From Flavobacteriales bacterium (lineage in GTDB: Bacteria; Bacteroidota; Bacteroidia; CAIKAF01), in assembly GCA_026418175.1 (NCBI GenBank), contig JAOABX010000001.1, positions 132,957 to 196,956 on the forward strand: a stretch of DNA of 64,000 nt, read 5' to 3'. Position 1 is the stretch's first letter, and every line of letters starts with the position of its first letter. A model generated the notes under the pieces. The model saw only the letters and a program-made list of their open reading frames with translations, was not told the DNA's origin and made no database searches. Both the position numbers and the translations under genes were made by a program. Positions 1 through 9,440 of this stretch are shown one piece after another.

Positions 1-246
1 TTTAATATTGGCACAGCAACCGGATCGTATGATATGAGTTTATTAGAAGGGCAATTTCAACCATTTGTATACACGCCAAATCTTACAAATACCAATGAAT
101 ATTATATTGGTTCTGCGGGTACTATAAACCTTACTTCTGTTGCTAATAACCGCTTAACCGGAAATTTTAATATTACTGCTACAAGTACATCATTAGGTAC
201 AATTATTGTTTCCGGTTCTTTTTCAAATATTATGGCAACCAATTAA
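1..246 (+). CDS. C-terminal fragment of a secreted protein, DUF6252-like
   Basis: The reading frame is open from the first base of the window and stops at 244-246, so the gene begins upstream and only about 81 residues are visible. The fragment is rich in Thr, Asn, Ser and Gly and alternates in a beta-strand pattern, ending with a 'LTGNFNITAT...IIVSGSFSNI' type pattern. That ending resembles small Bacteroidota beta-rich lipoproteins of the DUF6252 kind, whose last strands read 'GTF.FTA...VTNGSF'. No signal peptide or lipobox can be assessed because the N-terminus is missing. An internal ATG at 34 is unlikely to be the start because the frame stays open and similar in composition before it. 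A strong terminator follows directly. The family call is by pattern only. Confidence 0.5.
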   Translation, partial: FNIGTATGSYDMSLLEGQFQPFVYTPNLTNTNEYYIGSAGTINLTSVANNRLTGNFNITATSTSLGTIIVSGSFSNIMATN

Positions 247-277
247 TTGTATTTATTTTTAATCAACAATGATTTTG

Positions 278-303
278 AAAAGCCAGAAATTCTGGCTTTT
301 TTT
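278..303 (+). terminator. Intrinsic terminator after the first gene
   Basis: The stem AAAAGCCAG / CTGGCTTTT has a 5-nt AAATT loop and is followed by a T-run ending at 303. It separates the truncated first gene from the M16 peptidase gene. The stem is near-symmetric, but the T-run lies on the plus-strand side. Confidence 0.85.
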
Positions 304-310
304 ATATTTG
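303..310 (+). promoter_or_regulatory. Putative -7 box (TATATTTG) for the M16 peptidase gene
   Basis: TATATTTG matches the Bacteroidota -7 consensus TAnnTTTG. It lies immediately after the upstream terminator and 19 nt before the ATG at 330. No clear TTG -33 element is present at the usual spacing, so the call rests on one box plus position. Confidence 0.45.
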
Positions 311-329
311 TTAATAAACAAAATATCTA

Positions 330-3170
330 ATGAAACAATTTAGTTTACGATTTTTTTATTCTGCCCTAGTTCCATTTTTATTCGCTATACCGGTTTTTTC
401 ACAAGCCAAGTTGGTGCAAGAAGTTACAGCATCGGGCAATGAATTAGTGATTCCCTTTAAAAAATTTATTTTACCCAATGGGCTTACTTTACTAGTACAT
501 GAAGATGATTCAGACCCCATCGTACATGTAGATGTTACCTATCATGTAGGTTCAGCTCGTGAATTAGTAGGACGTTCCGGCTTTGCCCACTTCTTTGAGC
601 ATATGATGTTTCAAGGTTCAGAGCACGTAAGAGATGAGGAGCATTTTAAAATTGTAACAGAAGCTGGTGGTACATTGAACGGTACCACCAATTTAGATAG
701 AACCAACTATTTTGAAACTATGCCATCAAATCAACTGGAAACGGCTTTATGGCTGGAAGCAGATCGTATGGGCTGGTTCCTTGATTCGGTTACCCAACAA
801 AAATTTGAGATTCAACGAGCTACTGTAAAAAATGAACGCGGGCAAAATTATGATAATCGTCCGTATGGATTAGTTTATGAAAAAACTATTGAAGCCTTAT
901 ATCCCTTTGGTCATCCTTATTCCTGGTCAACTATAGGATACATAGAAGATTTAAATGCGGCTACGTTAGATGATTTGAAGCGTTTCTTTTTGCGTTGGTA
1001 TGGCCCTAACAATGCCACATTGACGGTGGCCGGTAATGTTAAAACAGACGAAGTAGTTCGTTTGGTAGAAAAATATTTTGGCAACATTCCACGTGGACAA
1101 GAAGTAAAGAATATGGCACCACAACCGGCTAAGCTTGACCAAGATCGCTATATTTCTTATGAAGATAATATTCGTTTCCCTATGATTCGGATTACATTTC
1201 CAGGCGTAGAAGCCCGGCATAAAGATGAAGCTGCTTTGGATATTTTAGCAAATATTATTGGAGGGGGAAACAATTCAGTGTTATATCAACACTTTGTAAA
1301 GACACAAAAGGCAATTCAGGCTACTGCTACCAATCCTAGCAATGAACTGGCGGGTGAATTTGTAATTACAGTTTTGCCTTATCCAAATACTTCGCTGGCA
1401 GAAATAGAAAAAGAAATCCGTCAACTATTGGTAGATTTTGAAAAACGTGGTATAACAGATGACGATTTGAATCGCTTTAAAGCACAACATGAAGCTGATG
1501 AAATTCGTGCACTACAAAGTGTTTCCGGAAAAGCAAGCAAGTTGGCTTATTATCAAACTTTTACTGGTAATCCAAATTACCTGAAGCAGGATTTAGATCG
1601 TTACAGGGCTGTAACCAAAGAAGATGTAATGCGTGTTTTTAATACCTACGTAAAAAATAAACCAGCTGTTATTCTAAGTGTGGTTCCAAAAGGCAAGCCT
1701 GATCTTATTGCCCGAACAGATAATTACAAACGCCCTGAGGTTCCCATCGGTTTTAAAAACGATCTCCGTGAATATGAAAATCTGAAATACAATAAGGGTC
1801 AATACCCATTCGACCCTACGTATCGGCCACAGCCGGGCCCTAATCCCGAAATTAAACTACCAGACTATTGGACAACCGAATTTGAAAATGGTCTTAAGCT
1901 CATTGCTACTGAATATGATGAATTGCCCGTAATAGCCATGCGCATAATGCTGGATGGGGGTAAGCTACTGGATGGTATGGATAAAGTTGGATTAGCCTAT
2001 CTCACAGCAAACCTAATGAATGAAGGAACAAAAAATTACACAGCCGAACAAATGAGTCTAAATTTGGAATTGCTGGGTAGCGATATTAATGTCTCTGCAT
2101 CTTCGGAAGGAATTGAGATTAGTGTTTTTTCATTGAAGAAAAACTTTGATAAAACACTTGAATATTTAAAAGAAATTATGTTCTCCCCCCGTTTTGACGA
2201 AGCTGATTTTGAACGATTGAAAAAAGAACAGTTGGAGGCAATTGCAAATCAAAAGAATCAGGCTTCTACAATTGCCAATAATGTTCTAAACCGTGTAATG
2301 TATGGGGATGAAAGCATATACAGTATACCCACCATCGGTACAGAGATAACAGTATCATCCATTACGTTGGACGATGTGAAAAAGTATTATCAGCAATATT
2401 TTAGTCCTTCAATTGCCGGTGTAGTTTTGGTAGGGAATGTTGGTAAAAAAGAGGTGCTGAAAAAATTGGAATTCTTAAAATCATGGAAAGGTAATGCTGT
2501 AAAGTTACCCACATTTGCTGCACCCAAAGGGGTTAATAAAACTACCATTTATTTTGTGGATAAACCTGGAGCTGCACAAAGTGAAATTCGGGTAGGATTG
2601 TCTGGTTTAGCCTGGGATGCAACCGGCGATTTTTTCCGTGCAGGAATAATGAATTATCCATTTGGTGGAGCATTCAATAGTCGTTTAAATCTAAATTTAC
2701 GTGAAAAAAGGGGCTATACATACGGTGTTCGTTCTTACTTTAACGGTTCTAAGTTTACCGGAACGTTTGTGGTTTCAGGTGGATTTTTGGCGCATGCAAC
2801 AGATAGTGTTGTGATGGAGATTCTAAATGAAATTACTAATTATAAAGAAAACGGAGTAACAGAGCAAGAATTAGTATTCACAAAAAATTCAATTGGTCAG
2901 CGTGATGCGCTTAAATATGAAACACCTTTGCAAAAAGCAGGCTTTATGAGTAATATTATTACCTATAATCTGGATAAGAATTTTGTAAAGATGCAAAACG
3001 AAATACTCAAAAAGCTAAACAGTTTTGATATAAATCAATTATCCAAGCAATTGTTTAAATTAGATAGATTAGCGATTGTTGTTGTAGGGGATAAAAAGAA
3101 GGTGTTTGATAAATTATTAATGTTGGGAATTCCTGTTGTTGAATTAGATTATAATGGTAAAAAATTGTAA
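330..3170 (+). CDS. Secreted M16 family zinc metallopeptidase (two-repeat, pitrilysin-like)
   Basis: A 946-residue protein with a signal peptide of about 24 residues ending in FSQ, so it probably acts in the periplasm or at the outer membrane. The inverted zinc motif HxxEH of M16 peptidases is present as H87-F-F-E90-H91, with a downstream conserved acidic segment (KNERGQ) that would supply the third ligand. The N-terminal M16 unit spans roughly residues 45-480. A second unit (about 515-930) has no HxxEH motif, as expected for the inactive half, and contains the R/Y-rich 'NLREKRGYTYGVRS' segment typical of M16 C-terminal domains. The length is normal for fused two-repeat M16B proteins of Bacteroidota. 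Family members degrade peptides inside a clamshell chamber; the substrate here is unknown. It appears to be a single-gene unit between a terminator and the lipid genes. Confidence 0.93.
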   Translation: MKQFSLRFFYSALVPFLFAIPVFSQAKLVQEVTASGNELVIPFKKFILPNGLTLLVHEDDSDPIVHVDVTYHVGSARELVGRSGFAHFFEHMMFQGSEHVRDEEHFKIVTEAGGTLNGTTNLDRTNYFETMPSNQLETALWLEADRMGWFLDSVTQQKFEIQRATVKNERGQNYDNRPYGLVYEKTIEALYPFGHPYSWSTIGYIEDLNAATLDDLKRFFLRWYGPNNATLTVAGNVKTDEVVRLVEKYFGNIPRGQEVKNMAPQPAKLDQDRYISYEDNIRFPMIRITFPGVEARHKDEAALDILANIIGGGNNSVLYQHFVKTQKAIQATATNPSNELAGEFVITVLPYPNTSLAEIEKEIRQLLVDFEKRGITDDDLNRFKAQHEADEIRALQSVSGKASKLAYYQTFTGNPNYLKQDLDRYRAVTKEDVMRVFNTYVKNKPAVILSVVPKGKPDLIARTDNYKRPEVPIGFKNDLREYENLKYNKGQYPFDPTYRPQPGPNPEIKLPDYWTTEFENGLKLIATEYDELPVIAMRIMLDGGKLLDGMDKVGLAYLTANLMNEGTKNYTAEQMSLNLELLGSDINVSASSEGIEISVFSLKKNFDKTLEYLKEIMFSPRFDEADFERLKKEQLEAIANQKNQASTIANNVLNRVMYGDESIYSIPTIGTEITVSSITLDDVKKYYQQYFSPSIAGVVLVGNVGKKEVLKKLEFLKSWKGNAVKLPTFAAPKGVNKTTIYFVDKPGAAQSEIRVGLSGLAWDATGDFFRAGIMNYPFGGAFNSRLNLNLREKRGYTYGVRSYFNGSKFTGTFVVSGGFLAHATDSVVMEILNEITNYKENGVTEQELVFTKNSIGQRDALKYETPLQKAGFMSNIITYNLDKNFVKMQNEILKKLNSFDINQLSKQLFKLDRLAIVVVGDKKKVFDKLLMLGIPVVELDYNGKKL

Positions 3171-3228
3171 ACTTTTTATATCAAGGCAATTATAGCTACT
3201 GTTCAAATCATCTATTATCATTTTCAGT

Positions 3229-4947
3229 ATGATAGATATTAATTTGTTTTTAAGAAAAAGAGACATAAATCAATTGTATAAATATGTAGTTGATGATGAA
3301 GAGAAGTGGCCTATTTTTCGTTATAATAAAAAGCGTAATCAGGTTATTCAGTTAGTTAAAAAATATACGTTAAAACATTTTATAGAAAACAATTCTGAAA
3401 ATATTCATGAATTAATAGCTGAATGTTTATACCTAGAGCAAATACGAATAAAAGAGCAACCATGGCGCGTTGACCCTTCTGATGAAAAAGAATTTTGGAA
3501 AGATGTAAAGTACAAGTTAAAAGAAATAAAAAATAAATCAGTATTAGGAGAATCAACCAAGCAATTAGAAGAGGAATTATTGCTTAAAATTATTGATCGC
3601 TATGCTCAGGAAATTGCGGGGAATTTTAAAATATCTACATATCGTATTGCTACAATATTAGTCCCTTTTGTATTGACTAAAATATTTAATGCATCTATTC
3701 GAATTAGAAACAGGAAAGAGTACCATTTACATAAAAACAAATCATATTCGCTTAATGATAAAGTAAAAGTAATTGGTGATATTGAATTAATTAGAAAGTT
3801 ATCTACAAAAGGTACAATACTTTTGTTACCAACCCATTTCAGTAATCTGGATTCTATAGTAATGGGATGGACCATTCGTACCATTGGTTTATCTCCATTT
3901 ATGTATGGGGCCGGATTAAATTTATTTAATATGCATTTATTTGCCTATTTTATGGGAAGATTAGGTGCATATAAAGTAGATAGACGCAAGAAAAATCAAA
4001 TATATTTAGAAGCATTAAAAACATATACTAAAATTTCCATTGATTATGGAGTACATCAATTGTTTTTTCCGGGAGGCACACGTTCACGTTCTGGCAGTAT
4101 TGAAAAAAAACTAAAGCTTGGATTATTAAGTACTGCCATTGATGTACAATGTGAAAATTGTAGAAAAAATCCAGATAATCCGCGTAAAATTTTTGTTGTT
4201 CCTGCCGTAATTAATTATCATTTTGTACTTGACGCTGCATCATTAATTCATCAGGAATTAAAAAACATAGGGAAAGAAAAATATTTAACAATTAAAGATA
4301 AAAGTGGCAGTACTTGGAATATATTAAAAACCATTGTAAAATTTTTCACAGCATCCAGCGATATGATCATTAGTTACGGTGCACCGATGGATGTGTTTGG
4401 GAATCGAGTAGATGAAAACGGTGTGAGTTATGATAAACATAATCGGCCTATACGATTATTTGACTACTTTTCATTTAATGATAAATTCTTATTGGATGAA
4501 CAACGAAATTCTCAATATACAATTGAATTAGGCGACAGAATTCTTAAAGAATTTTTACGAACTAATGTAGTTATGACTAGTCATCTTGTTGCATTTACAG
4601 CATTTGAAATGATAAAAAATCAATTTAAATTATCCTTGTTTGACCTATTGAGTGTTCCAACTGAAGAAATTTCTTTAGAAATGGAAGATTTTGTTTTCAC
4701 CATTGAAAAAACAAAATCAAAAATTTTAGAGCTTTATCAAAAATCAGAGCTGAAAATTAGTGAAGAGTTAAATAGCTCAACAAATGATTTAATTACTCAT
4801 GGATTATATAATTTAGGTTTATATAACGAAAAAAAACCTTTGATGATTAATAAGGAAGGAAAATTAGTAACTCAAGACTTGGCTCTGCTTTATTATTATC
4901 ATAATCGGCTAGATGGTTATGGACTAGAAAAATTGTTTCATATATAA
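3229..4947 (+). CDS. PlsB-like glycerol-3-phosphate/lysophosphatidate acyltransferase
   Basis: A 572-residue protein of the 1-acyl-glycerol-3-phosphate acyltransferase superfamily. Motif I is H203-FSNL-D208 (HX4D, catalytic) and motif III is FFPGGTRSRSG, which binds phosphate. That form is closer to PlsB 'EGGRSRTG' than to PlsC 'PEGTR'. A long N-terminal helical domain of about 190 residues and a C-terminal region of about 200 residues flank the catalytic core, again a PlsB-like layout. The likely reaction is acyl transfer to the sn-1 position of glycerol-3-phosphate in membrane phospholipid synthesis. The next gene, 8 nt downstream, is gpsA, which makes glycerol-3-phosphate, so substrate supply and acylation are probably co-transcribed. 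Acyl donor and exact substrate are inferred. The codon usage is markedly AT-rich. Confidence 0.82.
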   Translation: MIDINLFLRKRDINQLYKYVVDDEEKWPIFRYNKKRNQVIQLVKKYTLKHFIENNSENIHELIAECLYLEQIRIKEQPWRVDPSDEKEFWKDVKYKLKEIKNKSVLGESTKQLEEELLLKIIDRYAQEIAGNFKISTYRIATILVPFVLTKIFNASIRIRNRKEYHLHKNKSYSLNDKVKVIGDIELIRKLSTKGTILLLPTHFSNLDSIVMGWTIRTIGLSPFMYGAGLNLFNMHLFAYFMGRLGAYKVDRRKKNQIYLEALKTYTKISIDYGVHQLFFPGGTRSRSGSIEKKLKLGLLSTAIDVQCENCRKNPDNPRKIFVVPAVINYHFVLDAASLIHQELKNIGKEKYLTIKDKSGSTWNILKTIVKFFTASSDMIISYGAPMDVFGNRVDENGVSYDKHNRPIRLFDYFSFNDKFLLDEQRNSQYTIELGDRILKEFLRTNVVMTSHLVAFTAFEMIKNQFKLSLFDLLSVPTEEISLEMEDFVFTIEKTKSKILELYQKSELKISEELNSSTNDLITHGLYNLGLYNEKKPLMINKEGKLVTQDLALLYYYHNRLDGYGLEKLFHI

Positions 4948-4955
4948 TTAAAGTT

Positions 4956-5999
4956 ATGTATGCCATAGAAAAAGTTGGTGTTTTAGGGTCCGGTTCATTT
5001 GGTATATGCCTTGCAAATCTTCTAAGTGAGAATTATGAGGTGATGCTGTATGCTCGAAGGCAGGAAGTGTTAAATACTATTTTGACAACACGTGAATATG
5101 CAGGCCAGCGTCTTACAGAGAAAGTACATGTAACTAATGATTTAAAGTTAATAGCCGATTCTTGTAAATTAATTTTCCCGGTTGTATCATCGGCTGGATT
5201 TAGGGATGTAATGCAAAAAATTGGTCCATATCTCACACCGGGGCATGTATTGATTCATGGTACGAAAGGGTTAGATGTAACATTATTAAACGATAATATT
5301 CCGGAGAATGATTTTTCAGAATCCAGAAAATATATTTTTACAATGAGTGATGTGATTTTACAAGAAACATCTGTAAAACGCATAGGTGTGATATCTGGTC
5401 CTAATCTTGCAACTGAAATTGCACATGGCCTGCCAGCTGCTACGGTTGTTGCTAGTAATTATGATGATGTAATTCAATTGGCCATTCAGGCGTTAAAAAG
5501 TCCACGATTTAAGATCTATACATCCAAAGATTTGGTGGGGACAGAGCTTGCTGGAGTTTTAAAAAATCCTATTGCTATTGCTAGCGGTATTCATGCTGCG
5601 ATGGATTTAGGGCACAATGCACGTGCTTTTTTGATTACTCGAGGCTTTTCTGAAATGATAAAAATCGGCAAAGTTTTAAAAAGTGATATGACCGGATTTT
5701 TGGGGCTTGCAGGGATTGGTGATTTAATTGCTACCTGTTCGGGTAATTTAAGCCGTAATTTTTCTGTGGGTTATCGTATTGGCAAAGGAGAAAAACTAAA
5801 AGATATTCTTAACAGTATGCAAGAAACTGCAGAAGGTATTAATACTGTAAAAATTGCTCATTCTGTTTCAAAACATTATAAATTAAGAACTCCATTGTTT
5901 GATGCATTATATGATGTACTTTTTCAGGAGGCCTCACCTTACGATGCTATGAAAGAATTATTAAATGGCCCAACGGTTAAAGATGTTGATTTTATTTAG
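4956..5999 (+). CDS. gpsA: NAD(P)-dependent glycerol-3-phosphate dehydrogenase
   Basis: A 347-residue cytosolic enzyme that reduces dihydroxyacetone phosphate to sn-glycerol-3-phosphate, the backbone of phospholipids. The N-terminal Rossmann motif is G11-S-G13-S-F-G16. Further family motifs follow in order: GTKGLD, SGPNLATEIA, the catalytic-lysine segment VLKNPIAIASG, and FLGLAGIGDLIATC with the conserved SRN of the substrate site. Length is close to the family norm of about 335. It sits 8 nt after the PlsB-like gene and 12 nt before a DUF212 gene, forming a likely three-gene lipid operon. An insertion around residues 108-130 after GTKGLD is slightly longer than usual but does not touch a motif. 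Confidence 0.96.
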   Translation: MYAIEKVGVLGSGSFGICLANLLSENYEVMLYARRQEVLNTILTTREYAGQRLTEKVHVTNDLKLIADSCKLIFPVVSSAGFRDVMQKIGPYLTPGHVLIHGTKGLDVTLLNDNIPENDFSESRKYIFTMSDVILQETSVKRIGVISGPNLATEIAHGLPAATVVASNYDDVIQLAIQALKSPRFKIYTSKDLVGTELAGVLKNPIAIASGIHAAMDLGHNARAFLITRGFSEMIKIGKVLKSDMTGFLGLAGIGDLIATCSGNLSRNFSVGYRIGKGEKLKDILNSMQETAEGINTVKIAHSVSKHYKLRTPLFDALYDVLFQEASPYDAMKELLNGPTVKDVDFI

Positions 6000-6011
6000 A
6001 ATCATAATATC

Positions 6012-6470
6012 ATGAGCAATATTTTAAATACCGGTACAGAAGTAATTATTAGCATGATTGCTTCCAATTTATTGGCTCAATTTATCAAAATGGTTAGATA
6101 TTATGCAAAAACAAAAAAATTTAGTTTGAAATTAATTTTTGCATCCGGTGGAATGCCATCTAGTCATACTTCTACGGTGGTGGCTATGGCTTGTTCGGTT
6201 GGATTAGTGGAAGGATTTAATTCTACGTTTTTTGCCATTGCTTTATGTGTAATGCTTATCGTAATGTATGATGCTACTGGCGTAAGAAGAGCAGCTAGTC
6301 ATCAGGCGAGGGTTTTAAATGATATATTAGAAGAATTGTTTTCTGAACATCCTACTTTAAGTACGCAAAAGTTAAAAGAGTTTTTAGGACATACTCCATT
6401 GGAAGTACTGGCTGGAGCTATTCTGGCTGTTGGCGTAAGTTTGGCATTTCATTATTATTTGCTAGCTTAA
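6012..6470 (+). CDS. Divergent PAP2 family (DUF212) membrane protein
   Basis: A 152-residue membrane protein with the DUF212 signature: GGMPSSHTSTVVAMA near residue 50, an ATGVRRAASHQA stretch, and a late FLGHTPLEVLAGA segment. The family is distantly related to PAP2 acid phosphatases and vanadium haloperoxidases, and the SSH motif corresponds to part of the PAP2 active site. Three to four hydrophobic segments are visible. Its position behind gpsA and the PlsB-like gene makes a role in lipid-phosphate metabolism plausible, but its substrate is not known. It follows gpsA by 12 nt and is probably the last gene of that operon. Confidence 0.88.
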   Translation: MSNILNTGTEVIISMIASNLLAQFIKMVRYYAKTKKFSLKLIFASGGMPSSHTSTVVAMACSVGLVEGFNSTFFAIALCVMLIVMYDATGVRRAASHQARVLNDILEELFSEHPTLSTQKLKEFLGHTPLEVLAGAILAVGVSLAFHYYLLA

Positions 6471-6610
6471 ATTTTCATATTTCAATGAGTTAATGCTTTA
6501 TTGAAGGCATTGCTTTATGAAAGATTGGGTTATTAACCAGCCTCGTTTTATTATTCTTAAATTCAACTACAAAAGTTCATTAACTTTTTAATCAGTGCTA
6601 TTTCTTCTCT

Positions 6611-6618
6611 TATCTTTG
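6611..6618 (+). promoter_or_regulatory. Putative -7 box (TATCTTTG) upstream of aspS
   Basis: TATCTTTG matches TAnnTTTG and lies 17 nt before the aspS ATG. The gap from 6471 to 6635 otherwise holds no recognisable feature. A -33 TTG at normal spacing is not obvious. The same octamer precedes pssA and metH. Confidence 0.45.
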
Positions 6619-6635
6619 TTCACATTTTTTAAGCA

Positions 6636-8381
6636 ATGTATAGAACACACACTTGCGGAGAGTTGCGCCCTGCGCACATCGGACAAACCGTTACCCTGGC
6701 TGGATGGGTTCAACGTAGTCGTGATTTAGGAGGGATGACTTTTGTAGATCTTCGGGATCGCTATGGCATCACCCAGTTAGCTTTTAATATGGAAGTTCAT
6801 CCGGAGCTTTGCGAACAAGCCCGTAAACTAGGCCGGGAATTTGTTATTCAGGTTACTGGTACAGTAGTAGAGCGTACTAGCAAAAACTATCAGATGGATA
6901 CCGGAGAAATAGAAGTGGTAGCTAGCAGCCTTACCATTCTTAACGCTTCGCTTACTCCTCCTTTTACAATCGAAGAACAAACCGATGGAGGCGATGAGCT
7001 ACGTATGAAATACCGCTACTTAGACCTACGCAGGCCTACTCTAAAAAATAATTTGATTCTCCGCCACAAAATGGCTCTCGAAACTCGGAATTATTTGTCT
7101 TCATTGGGGTTTATGGAAATTGAAACCCCATTTTTAATTAAATCTACACCGGAAGGGGCTCGCGATTTTGTTGTACCTAGCCGCATTCATCATGGAGAGT
7201 TTTATGCATTACCGCAATCTCCGCAAACCTTTAAGCAGTTGCTTATGGTTAGCGGATACGACCGTTATTTTCAAATAGTACGTTGTTTTCGTGATGAAGA
7301 TTTGCGGGCTGATCGTCAACCGGAATTCACTCAAATTGATTGTGAGATGTCTTTTGTGGAGCGTCAAGATATATTGCAAACTTTTGAAGGCCTTACTAAG
7401 CATTTGTTTAAAACCATTAAAGGAATTGATATTGGAGAAGTGCCTCGCATGAGTTATGATGATGCAATGAAATACTATGGTTCTGACAAGCCTGATATTC
7501 GTTTCGATATGAAGTTTGTCGAACTTACCGATATTGTTAAAGGGAAAGGATTTTCAGTTTTTGATACTGCTGAGTTAGTGGTAGGGATTTGTGCAAAAGG
7601 AGCAGCAGGATATACTCGCAAACAACTGGATGAACTTACCGAGTTTGTTAAAAAACCACAGATTGGAGCCAAAGGACTGGTGTATGTGCGTTATAATGCA
7701 GATGGTACATTAAAATCTTCGGTCGATAAATTTTATACAGAAGAACATTTGAAAGATTGGGCACATCATTTTGGTGCAGTGCCTGGCGACCTGATGCTGA
7801 TTCTGGCCGGCGAAAAAGACAAAACCCGCAAGCAGCTTAATGAACTTCGCCTTGAAATGGGGAATCAACTGGGCTTGCGAAAAAAAGATGAATATAAATT
7901 GCTGTGGGTACTTGATTTTCCAATGTTTGAATACAACGAAGAAGATGGCCGCTATTATGCGATGCATCATCCATTTACATCGCCCAAAAAAGAAGATATT
8001 CCACTCATGGATTCCAACCTGGCTTTAGTAAAGGCCAATGCCTATGATTTGGTTTTAAATGGCTCTGAAATTGCTGGCGGTTCCATTCGTATTCACGATA
8101 AGAAGTTACAAGCTAAAGTTTTTGAAGTCCTTGGATTTACTCGTGATGAAGCAGTGGAGAAATTTGGATTTTTAATGAATGCGTTTGAATATGGCGCTCC
8201 GCCTCACGGGGGAATTGCCTTTGGATTTGACCGATTGTGTGCACTGATGGGAGGGAGTGACTCTATCCGTGATTTTATTGCTTTCCCTAAAAACAATGCA
8301 GGACGCGATACCATGATTGACAGCCCCAGCAGCATAGACCCATTGCAGCTAAAAGAATTGGGAATATATTTCAACAAATAG
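6636..8381 (+). CDS. aspS: Aspartyl-tRNA synthetase, bacterial type
   Basis: A 581-residue class II synthetase that charges tRNA-Asp. The N-terminal OB-fold anticodon-binding domain (about 1-110, starting [11 protein letters not shown]) is followed by class II motif 1 ([12 protein letters not shown]), motif 2 (the [20 protein letters not shown] segment), the bacterial GAD insertion (about 280-410), and motif 3 ([14 protein letters not shown]). Length fits the bacterial form. GatC is encoded just downstream, which raises the question of whether this enzyme is non-discriminating and works with GatCAB to make Asn-tRNA-Asn. The sequence alone does not decide that. It is followed 9 nt later by plsC. 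Confidence 0.97.
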   Translation: MYRTHTCGELRPAHIGQTVTLAGWVQRSRDLGGMTFVDLRDRYGITQLAFNMEVHPELCEQARKLGREFVIQVTGTVVERTSKNYQMDTGEIEVVASSLTILNASLTPPFTIEEQTDGGDELRMKYRYLDLRRPTLKNNLILRHKMALETRNYLSSLGFMEIETPFLIKSTPEGARDFVVPSRIHHGEFYALPQSPQTFKQLLMVSGYDRYFQIVRCFRDEDLRADRQPEFTQIDCEMSFVERQDILQTFEGLTKHLFKTIKGIDIGEVPRMSYDDAMKYYGSDKPDIRFDMKFVELTDIVKGKGFSVFDTAELVVGICAKGAAGYTRKQLDELTEFVKKPQIGAKGLVYVRYNADGTLKSSVDKFYTEEHLKDWAHHFGAVPGDLMLILAGEKDKTRKQLNELRLEMGNQLGLRKKDEYKLLWVLDFPMFEYNEEDGRYYAMHHPFTSPKKEDIPLMDSNLALVKANAYDLVLNGSEIAGGSIRIHDKKLQAKVFEVLGFTRDEAVEKFGFLMNAFEYGAPPHGGIAFGFDRLCALMGGSDSIRDFIAFPKNNAGRDTMIDSPSSIDPLQLKELGIYFNK

Positions 8382-8390
8382 GTTGCAGTC

Positions 8391-9158
8391 GTGAAATTAC
8401 TCAAACATTCACTTACTGTAGTATGGGAAGTACTTTTTGTACTAAATTTTCTGTTTTGGCAAATTGTATTGTATTTCCCTCTCCGATATTTATTTTCTAA
8501 TGAATCGCGATGGAAAACAGCTTTGAAAGTGCAACGCTTTTGGGCTGGATGGTTGAGATTTACTATGGGCATTCGCACCATCATTGACTATGAGGAACCG
8601 CTCAATCCAAACGGAGTGTATATATTTACCCCCAACCATACAAGCTTTTTGGATATATTGGTGGCCTATAAATTTATACCTACATATTTTCATTTCTTGG
8701 CCAAAGCCTCGTTAGCTAAAGTACCTTTGTTTAAGATCATGTTTTGGCGCACACATATACCGTTTGATCGGAGTAGTAAATTAGAATCATCAGAAGCTTA
8801 TCATCGAGCATGTAACGATTTAAAGAAAGGGTACAGCATTCTTATCTATCCCGAAGGAACGCAAAATAAAGTAAAAGGGACAGTATTACCATTTAAAAGT
8901 GGAGCATTTCGAATGAGTGTTGAATTGCAGATACCTGTAGTGCCGGTTGTTTGTTTAAATAATTTGGAAATATTACCTCATCAATCAGAATTATTTAAAC
9001 CAAGACCAGGTGGACCTGGAAAGGTTTATATAAAAGTTGGAAAACCCTTATATCCCAAAGATTTTAATAACGACCCATATTTATTAAGTGATTTTGTTCG
9101 TAACTTTATGATTCAACATTTAAATGCATTTTATGAAAATCGATCTGCAAACCGTTGA
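8391..9158 (+). CDS. plsC: 1-acyl-sn-glycerol-3-phosphate acyltransferase
   Basis: A 255-residue membrane-associated acyltransferase that adds the second acyl chain to lysophosphatidic acid, giving phosphatidic acid. Motif I is H83-TSFL-D88 and motif III is YPEGTQNK. A hydrophobic N-terminal segment (about residues 8-32) would anchor it to the inner membrane. The start used is a GTG 9 nt after the aspS stop. The 3' end overlaps the start of gatC, so translation of the two is likely coupled. Together with the PlsB-like enzyme at 3229-4947 it could supply both acylation steps of phospholipid synthesis. Confidence 0.9.
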   Translation: MKLLKHSLTVVWEVLFVLNFLFWQIVLYFPLRYLFSNESRWKTALKVQRFWAGWLRFTMGIRTIIDYEEPLNPNGVYIFTPNHTSFLDILVAYKFIPTYFHFLAKASLAKVPLFKIMFWRTHIPFDRSSKLESSEAYHRACNDLKKGYSILIYPEGTQNKVKGTVLPFKSGAFRMSVELQIPVVPVVCLNNLEILPHQSELFKPRPGGPGKVYIKVGKPLYPKDFNNDPYLLSDFVRNFMIQHLNAFYENRSANR

Positions 9159-9423
9159 AAAATTGGCGGAATTGGCTAAATTGGAATTTAACGAAAGGGA
9201 AAAGGCAGAAATCTTAAATGACTTGAATCGTATTTTAGAGTTCATGGATAAATTGAATGAGCTGGATACTAGCGGCGTAGAGCCGTTGGTTTATATGAAC
9301 GACGAAGTGAATGTTTTGCGTGCAGATGAAGTAATTCAGGAGCTAACGCACGAAGAAGCTTTGTTGAATGCACCCAAAAAAGATTCTGATTATTTCCGCG
9401 TACCCAAGGTATTGGAAAAATAA
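9133..9423 (+). CDS. gatC: Asp/Glu-tRNA amidotransferase subunit C
   Basis: A 96-residue protein using the ATG at 9133, which gives the family-typical N-terminus MKIDLQTVEKLAELAKLEF. An ATG three codons upstream is also in frame. GatC is the small linker subunit that stabilises the GatA-GatB complex, which transamidates Glu-tRNA-Gln and/or Asp-tRNA-Asn. The conserved later segments LDTSGVEPLVY and LRADEV are present and the end 'FRVPKVLE' is characteristic. The gene overlaps plsC by 26 nt. gatA and gatB are not in the window. Confidence 0.93.
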   Translation: MKIDLQTVEKLAELAKLEFNEREKAEILNDLNRILEFMDKLNELDTSGVEPLVYMNDEVNVLRADEVIQELTHEEALLNAPKKDSDYFRVPKVLEK

Positions 9424-9440
9424 ATAACCGAATATTAAAT

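Noticed and set aside
6471-6635. A tRNA or small gene before aspS
   Set aside because: No cloverleaf, conserved TTCGANTC-type loop or open frame is visible; only a TATCTTTG box stands out.
8204-8584. A 126-codon minus-strand frame across the aspS/plsC junction
   Set aside because: It lies antisense to two well-supported genes and has no recognisable domain or sensible composition.
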